The position numbers were made by a program, and so were the translations under genes. Positions 1 through 8,811 of a stretch of DNA of 64,000 nt are shown here, piece after piece. Positions within the stretch are counted from its first letter, which is position 1; each line of letters starts with the position of its first letter. Origin of the DNA: Hyalangium versicolor. Lineage in GTDB: Bacteria; Myxococcota; Myxococcia; Myxococcales; Myxococcaceae. The DNA is taken from the NCBI RefSeq assembly GCF_020103695.1, contig NZ_JAHXBF010000005.1, positions 186,001 through 250,000 of the forward strand. Direction: 5' to 3'. A model generated the notes under the pieces. It worked only from the letters and a program-made list of their open reading frames with translations, was not told the DNA's origin and ran no database searches.

Positions 1-148
1 GACTCCGAAGCAGGTGAAGGCGGCGTCCGCGAAGTACCTGTTCCCCCAGGCGCCCGCCATCGTGGTGCTCGGCAAGGCCTCCGAGGTGCAGAAGCAGCTC
101 AAGGGCCTGGGCCCCATCTCCGTGGCTCAGGTGTCGGAGTACGAGTGA
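1..148 (+). CDS. C-terminal end of an M16 (insulinase-like) peptidase, partial
   Basis: The reading frame enters from the left edge (first full codon at base 2) and stops at TGA 146-148, giving 48 residues. The visible part, with AAxKYLFPQ followed by AIVVLGKA and a short QLKGLGP segment, resembles the end of M16-family zinc peptidase or processing-peptidase domains, where a 'v.kyl.p....vvvvGd...v...L...G' pattern is typical. The catalytic HxxEH motif would lie upstream of the window, so activity cannot be judged. Its stop overlaps the start of the next gene in a GTGA arrangement, so the two are probably translationally coupled. The family call rests on a short C-terminal match. Confidence 0.5.
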   Translation, partial: TPKQVKAASAKYLFPQAPAIVVLGKASEVQKQLKGLGPISVAQVSEYE

Positions 149-864
149 CGGCTCTCCGCGTTCTCCACGAGGGCGCGGGGCTGCTCGTGGTGGACAAGCC
201 CGCCGGGGTGCTCGTCATCCCCGGCCGGGGCGAGGGAGGCCCCTCCCTGCGCGAGCAGCTCGAGGAGCAGTTGCGCCGCAAGGTCTTCGTGGTGCACCGG
301 CTGGATCGCGACACCTCCGGGGTGCTCGTGTTCGCCCTGGATGCCGAGCGCCACCGCGCGCTCTCGCAGGCCTTCGAGGGCGGCCAGGTGCGCAAACGCT
401 ACCGGGCCCTGGTGGAGGGGAGGGTGGACGCGCCTCGGCTGGTGGATGCGGCGCTGGTGCCTGCGCGCAAGGGCCGGATGCGCGTGGCCCGGCCCGGTGA
501 GCCCGGCAAGCCCTCGCGCACGCGAATCCGCCCCGTGGAGAGCTTCGAGCGCGCCTCGCTCGTGGAGGCCGAGCCCCTCACCGGCCGCACCCACCAGATC
601 CGCGTGCACCTGCTGGAGATGGGGCACCCGCTGCTCGTCGATCACCAGTACGGCCGCTCCGAGCCGCTGCTTGAGAGGGAATTCGGTGGGGCGGGGGAGG
701 CGCAGGTACTGGCAAGGACCCCCCTTCACGCCGCGAGGCTCGAATGGCCCGCCCTCCCGGGTGTGGAGCCCCGCGCCTTCGAGGCGCCCCTGCCCGACGA
801 CATGATCCGCACCTTGGATCTGCTGCGCGCCACACGTTCCAACCCCCCGAACGGACTGGTGTGA
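145..864 (+). CDS. RluA-family pseudouridine synthase
   Basis: A 239-residue protein with the RluA catalytic motif HRLDRDTSGVLVF at about residues 51-63, where the second Asp is the family's nucleophile, and the downstream GRTHQIRVHL motif at about 147-156. It isomerises uridine to pseudouridine in rRNA or tRNA in the cytoplasm. It has no N-terminal S4 domain, so it is the short form of the family; the target site cannot be told from sequence. Start GTG 145 overlaps the upstream stop by four bases. The name rluA, rluC or rluD is not assigned because motifs alone do not separate them. Confidence 0.9.
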   Translation: MTALRVLHEGAGLLVVDKPAGVLVIPGRGEGGPSLREQLEEQLRRKVFVVHRLDRDTSGVLVFALDAERHRALSQAFEGGQVRKRYRALVEGRVDAPRLVDAALVPARKGRMRVARPGEPGKPSRTRIRPVESFERASLVEAEPLTGRTHQIRVHLLEMGHPLLVDHQYGRSEPLLEREFGGAGEAQVLARTPLHAARLEWPALPGVEPRAFEAPLPDDMIRTLDLLRATRSNPPNGLV

Positions 865-972
865 GATTTCCGCTTACTCCGGCTGCGAACAAATGTCGGA
901 GCCACGAGCATGAAGGTTATTGCGGATTTTTCTAGATAGGCTAAACAAATACAGCACCGTGAGGGGGAGTCC
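865..972. other. AT-rich intergenic stretch before a small ORF
   Basis: This is the first part of a 567-base gap between the pseudouridine synthase and the large lipoprotein gene. It is clearly more AT-rich than its surroundings around 915-955, with a run of T followed by CTAGATAGGCTAAAC, which is where a promoter would be expected. No confident -35/-10 pair was assigned. A purine-rich GAGGGGGAG at 961-969 precedes the ATG at 973. Confidence 0.3.
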
Positions 973-1311
973 ATGTCGGGGTATCCCAGCGGGGATCCAG
1001 ATCGGCAATCGAAGCGCAATGCGCACGCAAACGGGGCGCATCCGATGGCCGTCCTCTCCGCAACGCGTACCTACAACATGGCCTGTGAGATCACCTTGCC
1101 AGTTGGCAAGACACCCTTCACTCTGAAGAACGCCGATTCCGCAGGAAAAGGAACCCACCCGGGATTCGAGGTGAATTTCCTGCCAGTCCTTTCGTCGAAC
1201 GGGCCGGATTACCGCAACCGTCGCATGCGCTGTGAGGCGGACACTCCCTGGGGTTTGTCGGCCTCGCTGACCCCGCTGTTGGCGCAAGGGCGCCACAGAG
1301 CAGTGCTGTAA
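973..1311 (+). CDS. small hypothetical ORF (uncertain)
   Basis: A 112-residue open frame starting at ATG 973 behind a good Shine-Dalgarno-like GAGGGGGAG (961-969). I do not recognise the product. There is no signal peptide, membrane segment or known motif. Third codon positions are G or C in roughly two thirds of codons, lower than the neighbouring genes, so it is either a real but poorly adapted (perhaps recently acquired) gene or a chance frame in a long leader. The stretch 1312-1431 after it holds only the RBS (GGGAGGAG) of the lipoprotein gene and no other feature I can support. Confidence 0.3.
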   Translation: MSGYPSGDPDRQSKRNAHANGAHPMAVLSATRTYNMACEITLPVGKTPFTLKNADSAGKGTHPGFEVNFLPVLSSNGPDYRNRRMRCEADTPWGLSASLTPLLAQGRHRAVL

Positions 1312-1431
1312 CCACACCCACACTCAACCTCGGAGCTGTCTCTCACCCTCGACGCCTTTGCATTTCTACGGTTTCCACCCACGCGCAAATTTCACAGTAT
1401 TTGAGAATTTCCCTCTCAAGGGAGGAGTGCA

Positions 1432-4266
1432 ATGCAGCAACTCAGTCGAAGTTGGAAAGGATTGATGGCCGCCGGGCTCCTGGCCTGGACCGCCGCTTGT
1501 GGAGGCGCCTCGCAAGACGCGTCGGAAGGCGACGGCCGGAGCCCGTCGATCAAGAGCAAGAGCTCGATGCCAGGCGCGATGCCCTCGGGATTTGAGGGCT
1601 CGGCCCTGCAGAAGCAGGTAGCGACGGCGGCGGCGGCCAATCCCCTGGCTCCCATCGTGACGCATTCCGGCTTCATCTCGCTGTCGGTGGACGGAGTTGG
1701 CACCAACGCCGCTTCGGGCACCGTGCAAGTCAACAAGCCCGCGGGCGCGACCGTGAAGGCCGCATACCTGGCGGCCGCCAGCACCGGCTTCTCGAGCTAC
1801 CAGATCCCTAACGGCGGCGTGAAGATCGACGGCCTGGACGTGGGCTGGTCCAACTCCATCCAGAGCGGCATCAACTCGTGGAACCACTGGTCTGATGTCA
1901 CCTCGCTGGTGAGCGGCAAGATCAACGCGGCTCCCGCGGGGCGCGTGAACTTCACCATCACCGAGACGAACACCTACAGCGTGGATGGCGAGATCCTCGC
2001 CGTCGTCTTCAACAACCCGGCCTCCACCACCGTCAACACGGCGATCCTGTTCTTCGGCGCCCAGAGCACCGGCGGTGACACGTTCCGCATCGCGCTGGCC
2101 GAGCCCATCGACAAGAGCGATCCCAACCTGGGCCTGGACCTGTCGCTGGGCATCTCGTTCGGCTACCAGGACGGCTCGGCCTCCGAGCGTCAGGTCAGCA
2201 TCGTTGACGTGAACAACTCGCGGTTGACCTCGCAGGCGGGCGGTCAGGACGACGGCGTCTCCGAGGACGGCGCGCTGCTCACCGTCGGCGGCCTGGATGA
2301 CTCCAACGCCAACCCGGCGCCGAACTCCACGGGCCCGGGCTTCCGGGGTGATGACGAGCTGTACGATCTGCGCCCGTTCGTCGCCAACGGCTCTACGCAG
2401 ATCACCGTCGCCACGAGGAACCCGTCCAACGACGACAACATCTTCTTCGCCGCGCTGTCGCTGACCTCTGCCGCGGCCGTCGTCGGCGAGGGCATCGTCC
2501 TGGGCCCCACGACGGAGACGGGCCCGGTGGGCAGCACCCACACCCTCATCGCCACCCTGCAGGACAACAACGGCAACCCGCTGGCCAACCGCACCGTGAC
2601 GTTCAAGGTCAAGGCGGGCCCCAACGCCAACATCACGGCCACCGCCGTGTCGAACGCTCAGGGCAAGGCCACCTTCACCTATACGGGCAACGGCGGCGCG
2701 GGCCAGGATGAGATCGTGGCCTCGTTCGTGAAGGCCAACGGTGAGACGGCCACCTCGAACTCCGCCTACCAGGCGTGGACGGCCACCAACCGGCCGCCGA
2801 CCGTGGCCTGCGGCAACATCGTCCTCGAGACGGGCGGTGACACCTGCGGCGCCTCCGGTTCCATCAACAACGGCTCCTTCGATCCGGACGGTGACTCGAT
2901 CAACTGCTTCCAGTCTCCCGCGGGCCCGTACGGCCCGGGCTCCACGGTCGTCACGCTGACGTGCGTGGACAGCAAGGAGGCCGCGTCGAGCTGCACCGGC
3001 ACCGTGCAGGTGGTGGATCACGCCAACCCGACGATCTCCTGCCCGGGCAACCAGACCGCCGAGTGCGTGAATGGCGGCGCGGCGGTGACGCTGGGCCAGC
3101 CCACGGCGGGCGACAACTGCGGCGCGGTGAATGTGACGAGCAATGCTCTGGCCAGCTACCCGCTGGGCATCACCCCTGTGACGTTCACGGCGACGGACTC
3201 CTCGGCCAACACCTCCACGTGCACCACCCTGGTCACGGTGCAGGACACGAAGGCTCCGCTCATCACGGTGTTCGGTGATTCCCACATCACGATCGAGTGC
3301 AACGCGGATTACATCGATCCGGGCGCCGAGGCCACGGATGCGTGCGCGGGTGATGTGACGAATGCGATCGTGGTCTCCGGCGGCATCGATGCGGCGCACT
3401 CGGGCGACTACACGATCGGCTACACCGTGTCGGATGCCCTCGGCAACACGGCCACCGCGACCCGTACCGTGACGGTGGGTCCGTGCGAGACCTGCGTCGA
3501 GGTCAACCTGAGCGACTACAACCTGTTCCTGCTGGGTGACTACAACGGCGGCCATGACGTGGTGGGCAAGGTGGCGGCTGGTGGCAACATCGTCCTGTCG
3601 GACTTCGCGGTGGGCTCCGGCCTGGCGGCCAGCGACACGTCCAACGTGCTGGTGGCGGGCGGCAACCTGTCCGTCAACCGCGGCGCGGTATACGGCGATG
3701 CCCGCTACGGCGGCAGCTACAGCACCAACCCGAGCGTGGTGTTCCCGCGTGGCAGCGCGGCGCAGGGCACCCCGATCGACTTCGCGGCCCGCGGCGCGGA
3801 GCTGAGCAACCTGTCGGCGCAGCTGGCTGGCTTGAACGCCAACGGCACGAAGACCCGCTACAACTGGGGCGGCATCTACCTGACCGGCACGGACGCCACG
3901 ATCAACGTGTTCAACGTGCCCGCCAGCGACTTCAACGGCGCGGCCCTGCTGGACATCAACGCTCCGGCCAGCTCGCTGGTGGTCGTGAACATCACGGGCG
4001 CTTCTGCCTCGTTCGGTGGCTTCGGCACCCAGTTCAGCGGCGGCGCGAACCAGCACAACGTGGTGTACAACTTCGTGAACGCGACCAGCATCACCGCCAA
4101 CGGCTTCGGCTTCTGGGGCACGATCCTGGCGCCGAACGCGGACGTCACGTTCAACAACGGCAGCTGGGACGGCGGCCTGTACGCCAAGTCCCTCACGGGC
4201 AACGCCGAGGGTCACATCAACCCGCTCGGCGACCACAACATCTGCCCGCCGACCAACAACCGCTGA
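1432..4266 (+). CDS. large surface lipoprotein with Ig-like, HYR and choice-of-anchor A domains
   Basis: A 944-residue predicted lipoprotein; the signal peptide ends in AWTAAC with Cys23 as the lipidation site. In order: a DUF3344-like beta domain (about 70-350), a Big_1-type Ig fold (about 355-445, with NGNPLANRTVTFKV), two HYR-like repeats with paired Cys (about 455-610), a DUF5011-like Ig domain (about 612-685) and a C-terminal choice-of-anchor A domain (about 690-930) with VGKVAAGGNI and GFGFWGTILAPNADV. Such mosaics are secreted or surface-exposed adhesins or matrix proteins; no enzymatic site is visible. The gene is monocistronic, has a strong RBS (GGGAGGAG, 1420s) and is followed by a hairpin terminator. 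The ligand is unknown. Confidence 0.8.
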   Translation: MQQLSRSWKGLMAAGLLAWTAACGGASQDASEGDGRSPSIKSKSSMPGAMPSGFEGSALQKQVATAAAANPLAPIVTHSGFISLSVDGVGTNAASGTVQVNKPAGATVKAAYLAAASTGFSSYQIPNGGVKIDGLDVGWSNSIQSGINSWNHWSDVTSLVSGKINAAPAGRVNFTITETNTYSVDGEILAVVFNNPASTTVNTAILFFGAQSTGGDTFRIALAEPIDKSDPNLGLDLSLGISFGYQDGSASERQVSIVDVNNSRLTSQAGGQDDGVSEDGALLTVGGLDDSNANPAPNSTGPGFRGDDELYDLRPFVANGSTQITVATRNPSNDDNIFFAALSLTSAAAVVGEGIVLGPTTETGPVGSTHTLIATLQDNNGNPLANRTVTFKVKAGPNANITATAVSNAQGKATFTYTGNGGAGQDEIVASFVKANGETATSNSAYQAWTATNRPPTVACGNIVLETGGDTCGASGSINNGSFDPDGDSINCFQSPAGPYGPGSTVVTLTCVDSKEAASSCTGTVQVVDHANPTISCPGNQTAECVNGGAAVTLGQPTAGDNCGAVNVTSNALASYPLGITPVTFTATDSSANTSTCTTLVTVQDTKAPLITVFGDSHITIECNADYIDPGAEATDACAGDVTNAIVVSGGIDAAHSGDYTIGYTVSDALGNTATATRTVTVGPCETCVEVNLSDYNLFLLGDYNGGHDVVGKVAAGGNIVLSDFAVGSGLAASDTSNVLVAGGNLSVNRGAVYGDARYGGSYSTNPSVVFPRGSAAQGTPIDFAARGAELSNLSAQLAGLNANGTKTRYNWGGIYLTGTDATINVFNVPASDFNGAALLDINAPASSLVVVNITGASASFGGFGTQFSGGANQHNVVYNFVNATSITANGFGFWGTILAPNADVTFNNGSWDGGLYAKSLTGNAEGHINPLGDHNICPPTNNR

Positions 4267-4339
4267 GTCGGTGGGGCTCGTGAGCGGGCCCCCTGACTCC
4301 GTTCGCCCTGCCTGAGTCACCTCGGGCAGGGTGAGAGAG

Positions 4340-4370
4340 GGCCCCGGCACTCACGTGCTGGGGCCTTCTT
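4340..4370. terminator. intrinsic terminator between convergent genes
   Basis: An 11-bp stem, GGCCCCGGCAC (4340-4350) with GTGCTGGGGCC (4355-4365), has one G-U pair and a four-base loop, followed by TTCTT on the plus strand. It lies between the lipoprotein gene ending at 4266 and the convergent gene ending at 4386, so it may serve both directions. The U tract is better on the plus strand. Confidence 0.75.
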
Positions 4371-4385
4371 GCGTTCAGGGTCGGC

Positions 4386-5060
4386 TCAGGGCCGGCTGAG
4401 CAGGAACTCGTTCGACTGACCGATGTGCCCCGCGTAGTCCTCGACGATGAGCGCCATATTGCTCTCGGTGGAGTTCTCGGCGGTGAACTGCTGATCGAGC
4501 ACTCCCGCCACGAACGGATCGCTCACCTTCGGGTCCACGTTGCCCTGGGTGGAGCGCACGATCACCCGGCCCTTGAACAGCGCCGCGTCAGGCCCCTGCG
4601 CCCGGATCCGGACGGAGAAGGGCTGGCGGCGCACCTGGGGGCCAATGGACTCGATCTCGAACCCGGTGAGGTTGAGCGGCGGCCGTACGTCGAAGCCCTG
4701 CTCGAGCACCACCTGGCGCCCATCCTGGAGCTGAACCTGCAGATCCTGCTGGCCCACCGCCAGCCAGGGGATGATGTCCACCGAGATGCGGCGACCGCCC
4801 TCCTGCGTGTCGAGGATCTCGAAGTCCCGGTCGGCGATGCGCACGCGCTCGCTACCGACCAGCTCCACTTCGTTCCCGCCATAGTCCAGCTTGAGCGGCA
4901 GCGCCCCGCCGAACTCCACGTTCAGTACAAACCGCGAGTCGGCCGGCATGCTCGACGGCTCCACGGACGCGATCGATGGCAGGGGAGGCTCGACCGAGCC
5001 ACACGCACACCACGGCACGGCGAGCACCGACACCCACTGGCGCAATACGGACACCTTCAC
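4386..5060 (-). CDS. secreted Ig/TIG-like hypothetical protein
   Basis: A 224-residue exported protein with a hydrophobic N-terminus and Cys residues at 18 and 20, so it may be a lipoprotein, although the -3 to -1 residues (WCA) are a poor lipobox. The rest alternates short beta strands, starting with an IASVEPSSMPAD segment typical of IPT/TIG-like folds, and is predicted to be all-beta. It is a paralogue of the gene immediately upstream: both share the 'vGqqDlqVqL.DGR..v' and 'F.v.irA.Gp.a..F.GrV' patterns. It is the last gene of a minus-strand operon starting at about 7850. Function unknown; an envelope location is inferred. Confidence 0.7.
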   Translation of the reverse strand: MKVSVLRQWVSVLAVPWCACGSVEPPLPSIASVEPSSMPADSRFVLNVEFGGALPLKLDYGGNEVELVGSERVRIADRDFEILDTQEGGRRISVDIIPWLAVGQQDLQVQLQDGRQVVLEQGFDVRPPLNLTGFEIESIGPQVRRQPFSVRIRAQGPDAALFKGRVIVRSTQGNVDPKVSDPFVAGVLDQQFTAENSTESNMALIVEDYAGHIGQSNEFLLSRP

Positions 5061-5107
5061 TCTTCCCCCTGGCTCCTCAGAGGACCTGCTGCTCGCCCCA
5101 GCGTCGC

Positions 5108-5854
5108 TCAGCGAGAACGGACGCGAAAGGGATTCGACAGCCCCTTGTGGCCTCGACTGTCCTCGACCAGAAGGTACACCCTGGAGTCCGTGTGGGAGAT
5201 AGAGATCTCCTGCACGAGCACCCCGTTCGAGAAGGCATCCGGGCTGATGAACCTCATCAGACCCCAGTTGGCTCGGACGGATACGCGCCCCCCGAAGGAC
5301 TTCGCGCCAGGCCCCAGGGCACGAATGGTGATCGGAAAGGGCTGGTTGCGGACCTGGTCCTGCACGTGATCGAGCTTGAAGCCGGTGATCTTGCGCCCGG
5401 TCTCAGGAGATGAGGGATCCGGGTCTTCCGGCTCGTTGCACCTGGGAGAACCTCCATCGCAGGGCTCCCCGGATAAGAAGGGGTCCGGCACCACCGAGAA
5501 GGCATGCTCGCGCACGGCCTCGCGGCCATCCGCCAGGGTGACCTGGATGTCGTAATCGCCCAGGGCGAGCTCCTGGGGCACGGGGACGATGAGCGTGCCG
5601 TCCGGCTCGGCGAAGGGGATGTCCACCTTCACTCCGCCGATCCGCAACCCCATGGCCAACTGCGCGGGATCCACGGACTCGTCGTCGTAGTTCACCACCA
5701 GGGGCAGCGCCGCATCCACCCGCACCGAGAGGCTGGCTGGCTCGCCGGCGCCGATGCGCTCGGGCAGCACCGAGACGATGGAGGGAGTGGGGAGCGCCTC
5801 GGGCCCGCAGGCGGAGAACAGGAGGGGCAACACCACGCAGGCGGCTCGCTTCAT
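5108..5854 (-). CDS. lipoprotein, Ig/TIG-like, paralogue of the downstream gene
   Basis: A 248-residue lipoprotein; the signal ends LLFSAC with Cys16 as the likely lipidated residue. The mature part begins with a TIG-like SIVSVLPERIGAG segment, followed by a beta-rich domain with the DYDIQVTLADGRE motif shared with the neighbour at 4386. An acidic, Pro/Ser-rich linker with Cys (about 140-160) separates two beta domains. The start ATG overlaps the stop of the upstream beta-barrel gene in an ATGA junction (5851-5854), pointing to coupled translation. The pair probably arose by tandem duplication. No enzymatic motif is seen. Confidence 0.75.
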   Translation of the reverse strand: MKRAACVVLPLLFSACGPEALPTPSIVSVLPERIGAGEPASLSVRVDAALPLVVNYDDESVDPAQLAMGLRIGGVKVDIPFAEPDGTLIVPVPQELALGDYDIQVTLADGREAVREHAFSVVPDPFLSGEPCDGGSPRCNEPEDPDPSSPETGRKITGFKLDHVQDQVRNQPFPITIRALGPGAKSFGGRVSVRANWGLMRFISPDAFSNGVLVQEISISHTDSRVYLLVEDSRGHKGLSNPFRVRSR

Positions 5855-7206
5855 GGTACGTACCTCACGCCGAGGGAGGCGCCCGCGCCGCCGAGCTGCG
5901 CGCTCAGGCGGGATGTCTGGGCGGGGCCATACTCGCCACGAAACTCCAGCAGCAGGCTCACGCGGCCCAGGCGATAGGCCCCCTGTGCCGAGAGGAAGGC
6001 CATGGCGCCCAGCTTGCTCTCGTCGAAGGCTTGCTGGAAATCGCTGGAGACGTCGTGCTGGAAGGGGAGGACACCTGCTCCCGCCCGGCCATACAGGGAC
6101 AGGGCCGAGCGCTGGAGCAGCGTCACCCGCGCCGAGGCCAGCAGAGGGCCCGCGAGCACGCGCGAGCGCAATGTGCCGTAGCCCTCGATCGTGGCACTCA
6201 ACGAGGCCCGGCGGAATCCGACCTCCAACTCCGCCGCGATCCGCTCCTGCCAGAAGGGGAGGGGATAGGACGCTCCCAGGGCCACCGTGGGCCCGCGGTT
6301 GGCGCCTCCAGCGAAGAAGCCTCCCGCCAGCAGGTGCACTGCGAGCTTGTGCGGCTCGGCCACGGGCGACGGCGGGGGCGGAGCGACGGCCACGATCTGA
6401 GCAGGGGGCGCCTCGGCCTGGACCGCTGCCTGGACCTGGACGGTGTCACGCCCCTCGCGGCGCCGTGCCTCCACGGAGACGGTCTGCGCCTTCGCCGTGG
6501 GCTTCACCCGGTAGAGGAGGGGACCACCAGGCAGAGGCTCCAGGCTCGCTCCCTCCGCGGTGAGCTGCAACTGCTCGGCGCTGAGCGACTCCTCCCCTGC
6601 CACTACCAGCCAGCCACCCGAGTGGGGCAGGGGATCCGGAGTGAGCAGCGCGGCCAGGGGACGGTGGCTCGGTACATCGAGCTTCACCACGCGGTCCGTC
6701 TGCAGCGAGCCGCGCGTGGCCAGCACGTGCGCCTCCTTCATTCCGGGAGGCACCTCGACGGGCACCTGGGCCCTGCCGCGGCGATCAGCCTTCACCGGCC
6801 CGAAGCGTGCCCCGGCGATATCCATCACCACTTCCGCGCCCGGATCCGTGGTGACAGGCAGCGTCGTCCGGCCCAGCAGCGGAATGCGCAGGACCGCCGA
6901 CTCCGGAGTGCCCTGAGGCCCGCTCACCCAGAAGACGAGCACGGCCATGAGCGGGTAGCGGACATCCGGAGGCGTCCACTGGAACTTCCGGAGCGCTCCG
7001 CCCTCCACCTCAGCCTGGGCGAAGCTCCCCGAGGAGGCGACCGCATGCACGGGTCCGCTCCCCTCGGGCAGGTGGACCTCCACCTCCACCGCCGTGTCCT
7101 GCCCCAACACCACGCGTGCAGGCGTCGCCCGGACCTCTGGCGTGGCCGCCGACGCGGCTCCTGGCAGAGCGAGGAAAGCGAGGGAAAGCACGAACAGCAC
7201 GCGCAT
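5851..7206 (-). CDS. outer-membrane beta-barrel-like protein with N-terminal Ig-like region
   Basis: A 451-residue protein with a clear Sec signal (hydrophobic core ending in AASA at about 18-21). Residues 25-250 are beta-rich and Ig-like, a Pro/Ala/Val-rich linker covers about 255-300, and the last 150 residues show alternating short amphipathic strands with aromatic and glycine residues, ending in GVRYVP, as in small outer-membrane barrels. The frame is open 15 codons upstream, but ATG 7206 directly precedes the signal peptide and is preferred. It sits in an operon with two secreted proteins downstream and a zinc-ribbon protein upstream. Function unknown; a porin-like or surface-anchoring role is inference. 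Confidence 0.65.
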   Translation of the reverse strand: MRVLFVLSLAFLALPGAASAATPEVRATPARVVLGQDTAVEVEVHLPEGSGPVHAVASSGSFAQAEVEGGALRKFQWTPPDVRYPLMAVLVFWVSGPQGTPESAVLRIPLLGRTTLPVTTDPGAEVVMDIAGARFGPVKADRRGRAQVPVEVPPGMKEAHVLATRGSLQTDRVVKLDVPSHRPLAALLTPDPLPHSGGWLVVAGEESLSAEQLQLTAEGASLEPLPGGPLLYRVKPTAKAQTVSVEARRREGRDTVQVQAAVQAEAPPAQIVAVAPPPPSPVAEPHKLAVHLLAGGFFAGGANRGPTVALGASYPLPFWQERIAAELEVGFRRASLSATIEGYGTLRSRVLAGPLLASARVTLLQRSALSLYGRAGAGVLPFQHDVSSDFQQAFDESKLGAMAFLSAQGAYRLGRVSLLLEFRGEYGPAQTSRLSAQLGGAGASLGVRYVP

Positions 7207-7247
7207 AAGGAACTCCCCGCGAGTTGACTCCCTCGCCGGGTCCCAGG

Positions 7248-7850
7248 TCAATCCTCTGGAGGTGAGGATTGCACCGCGGGGGCCTCCACTGCGGCCGCCT
7301 CTGTGGTCGAAGGTGAGAGGGGCTTGTCGGCAGGACCCGAGGGACGTGCGCTGGGCGGGCTGAAGGTGGGCTTCTGGGACGAGCCCCCACCGCGGCCGTG
7401 GACCAGCGTCTTCATGTCGGTCCGGAAGGTGATGTCCACCTTGTCCCCGCGCACCGCCGTCACCAGGCCCAGCCCATAGGCGGGGTGCTGGATCACCTGA
7501 TCCACCTTGTAGGTGTCACTGGGGTTGTAGCGGGGCGCACCGGCGATGTCCTTGCCGGCCAGCTGCTCCTCGAAGGAGATGATGACCTTGTCGGCCTTGG
7601 TGGCTCGGGTGGAGCCGGACGACGCGGAGCTGCTGCGCGAGGAGGAAGAAGAGGATGCGGAGGAGGACGAGGAAGCAGACGGTCGATCCGTGGTGCCGGG
7701 CGCGCTGCGGTAGACGTGATCTCCACCGCAGGTGTTGCAACGCACTCGAGCGATCTTGGTGCCGACCATCGCGAGAATGGTGTGAGCCAGGGTGAGCTTG
7801 CAGCGGGTGCACTGCGCGTCGACCTCGCCGCCAACCTTGTAAGTAGCCAT
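7248..7850 (-). CDS. zinc-ribbon, Ser-rich linker, C-terminal small beta domain protein
   Basis: A 200-residue protein. An N-terminal zinc ribbon has CxxC pairs at Cys14/Cys17 and Cys38/Cys41. A low-complexity serine tract follows (about 58-78). A small domain with VDQVIQHPAYGLGLVTAV (about 116-133) then VDITF resembles DUF3553/CarD-like beta modules that start 'V.HP.yG.G.V' and end in 'V.F'. The tail is Pro/Ser-rich and disordered. Such proteins are frequent in myxobacteria and their role is unknown; the architecture suggests nucleic-acid or protein binding. It is first in the minus-strand operon running to 4386 and is divergent from the lipid transporter at 7996. Confidence 0.75.
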   Translation of the reverse strand: MATYKVGGEVDAQCTRCKLTLAHTILAMVGTKIARVRCNTCGGDHVYRSAPGTTDRPSASSSSSASSSSSSRSSSASSGSTRATKADKVIISFEEQLAGKDIAGAPRYNPSDTYKVDQVIQHPAYGLGLVTAVRGDKVDITFRTDMKTLVHGRGGGSSQKPTFSPPSARPSGPADKPLSPSTTEAAAVEAPAVQSSPPED

Positions 7851-7995
7851 TGGGGTGCTCGGTACAGGCCTTGGAGGCCCGTGTCATGTGAAAAAGGGGG
7901 GCGCAACATAGCGATCCGCCCTAAGGAAGCACAACCGGTCTCCACCCGGGACTTGTGCCGCTGAACCGGGCACGTAGAGTGAGGCCCGACCCACC

Positions 7996-8811
7996 ATGGC
8001 TACCGAGAACGCAGACAAGGCGCCCAAGGAGCCCCCCCTCCTCCTGCAGTCGATCGACAATTTCGGCAAGGGCGCCGCCAGCGTCATCACCAACATCGGT
8101 GGGGTGGCATACCTGGGTTTCCAGGTCGCTCGTTGGTCCCTCAAGCGACCGTACCGGCTGACGAACCTCTTCGCGCAGCTGGACTTCGTGGGGGTGGGCT
8201 CCATCTTCATCGTCGCGCTGACGGGGTTGTTCACCGGCATGGTGTTCGCCACGCAGACGGGCAGTGCTTTCGCGCTGTTCGACGCCGAGAGCATGGTGGG
8301 CCCTACCGTGGCGCTCACCCTGGCACGCGAGCTGGCCCCGGTGTTCTCCGCGCTCATGGTCACCATGCGAGCAGGCTCGGCCATGTGCACGGAGCTGGGC
8401 ACCATGCGCGTCACCGAGCAGGTGGACGCCCTGGAGACGATGGCCGTCAACCCCATCCAGTACCTGCTGGCGCCCCGCGTCATCTCCGGCCTCGTCATGG
8501 TCCCGGTGCTCACCATGCTTTTCATCACCATGGGCATGGGTGGCTCGTACTTCGTGGGCGTGGTGATCAACGACATCTCCGCTGGTACCTTCCTCAGCCG
8601 CACCCAGCAGTGGCTGGATCCCATCGATCTCTTCGAGGGCCTCATCAAGGGCGCCATTTTCGGGCTCTCGGTGACGCTGGTGTGCTGCTACAAGGGCTTC
8701 AACGCCTCGGGCGGCGCCAAGGGCGTGGGCCAGGCCACCACCGAGGCCATGGTGACCAGCGCTCTGTCCATCTTCATCCTCGACTTCTTCGTTGGCGTGA
8801 TGATGCACTGA
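7996..8811 (+). CDS. mlaE: MlaE-family ABC transporter permease (lipid transport)
   Basis: A 271-residue inner-membrane protein of the MlaE/YrbE family, the permease of ABC systems that move phospholipids or other hydrophobic molecules between inner and outer membrane. It has about five hydrophobic segments, the conserved LARELAPVFSALMVT with following RAGSAMCTELGTM (family core, about 110-140), and a C-terminal segment near FILDFFVGVMM. Its stop overlaps the ATP-binding gene by one base (TGATG), so the two are translationally coupled. The MCE-domain gene follows. Whether the flow is inward or outward cannot be read from sequence. Confidence 0.9.
   Translation: MATENADKAPKEPPLLLQSIDNFGKGAASVITNIGGVAYLGFQVARWSLKRPYRLTNLFAQLDFVGVGSIFIVALTGLFTGMVFATQTGSAFALFDAESMVGPTVALTLARELAPVFSALMVTMRAGSAMCTELGTMRVTEQVDALETMAVNPIQYLLAPRVISGLVMVPVLTMLFITMGMGGSYFVGVVINDISAGTFLSRTQQWLDPIDLFEGLIKGAIFGLSVTLVCCYKGFNASGGAKGVGQATTEAMVTSALSIFILDFFVGVMMH

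Noticed and set aside
1366..4350. A 994-codon open frame on the minus strand.
   Set aside because: It is the antisense shadow of the plus-strand lipoprotein gene. Its protein is Arg/Val/Gly/His-rich low complexity, as expected from reading high-GC coding DNA in reverse, and it has no motif or signal.
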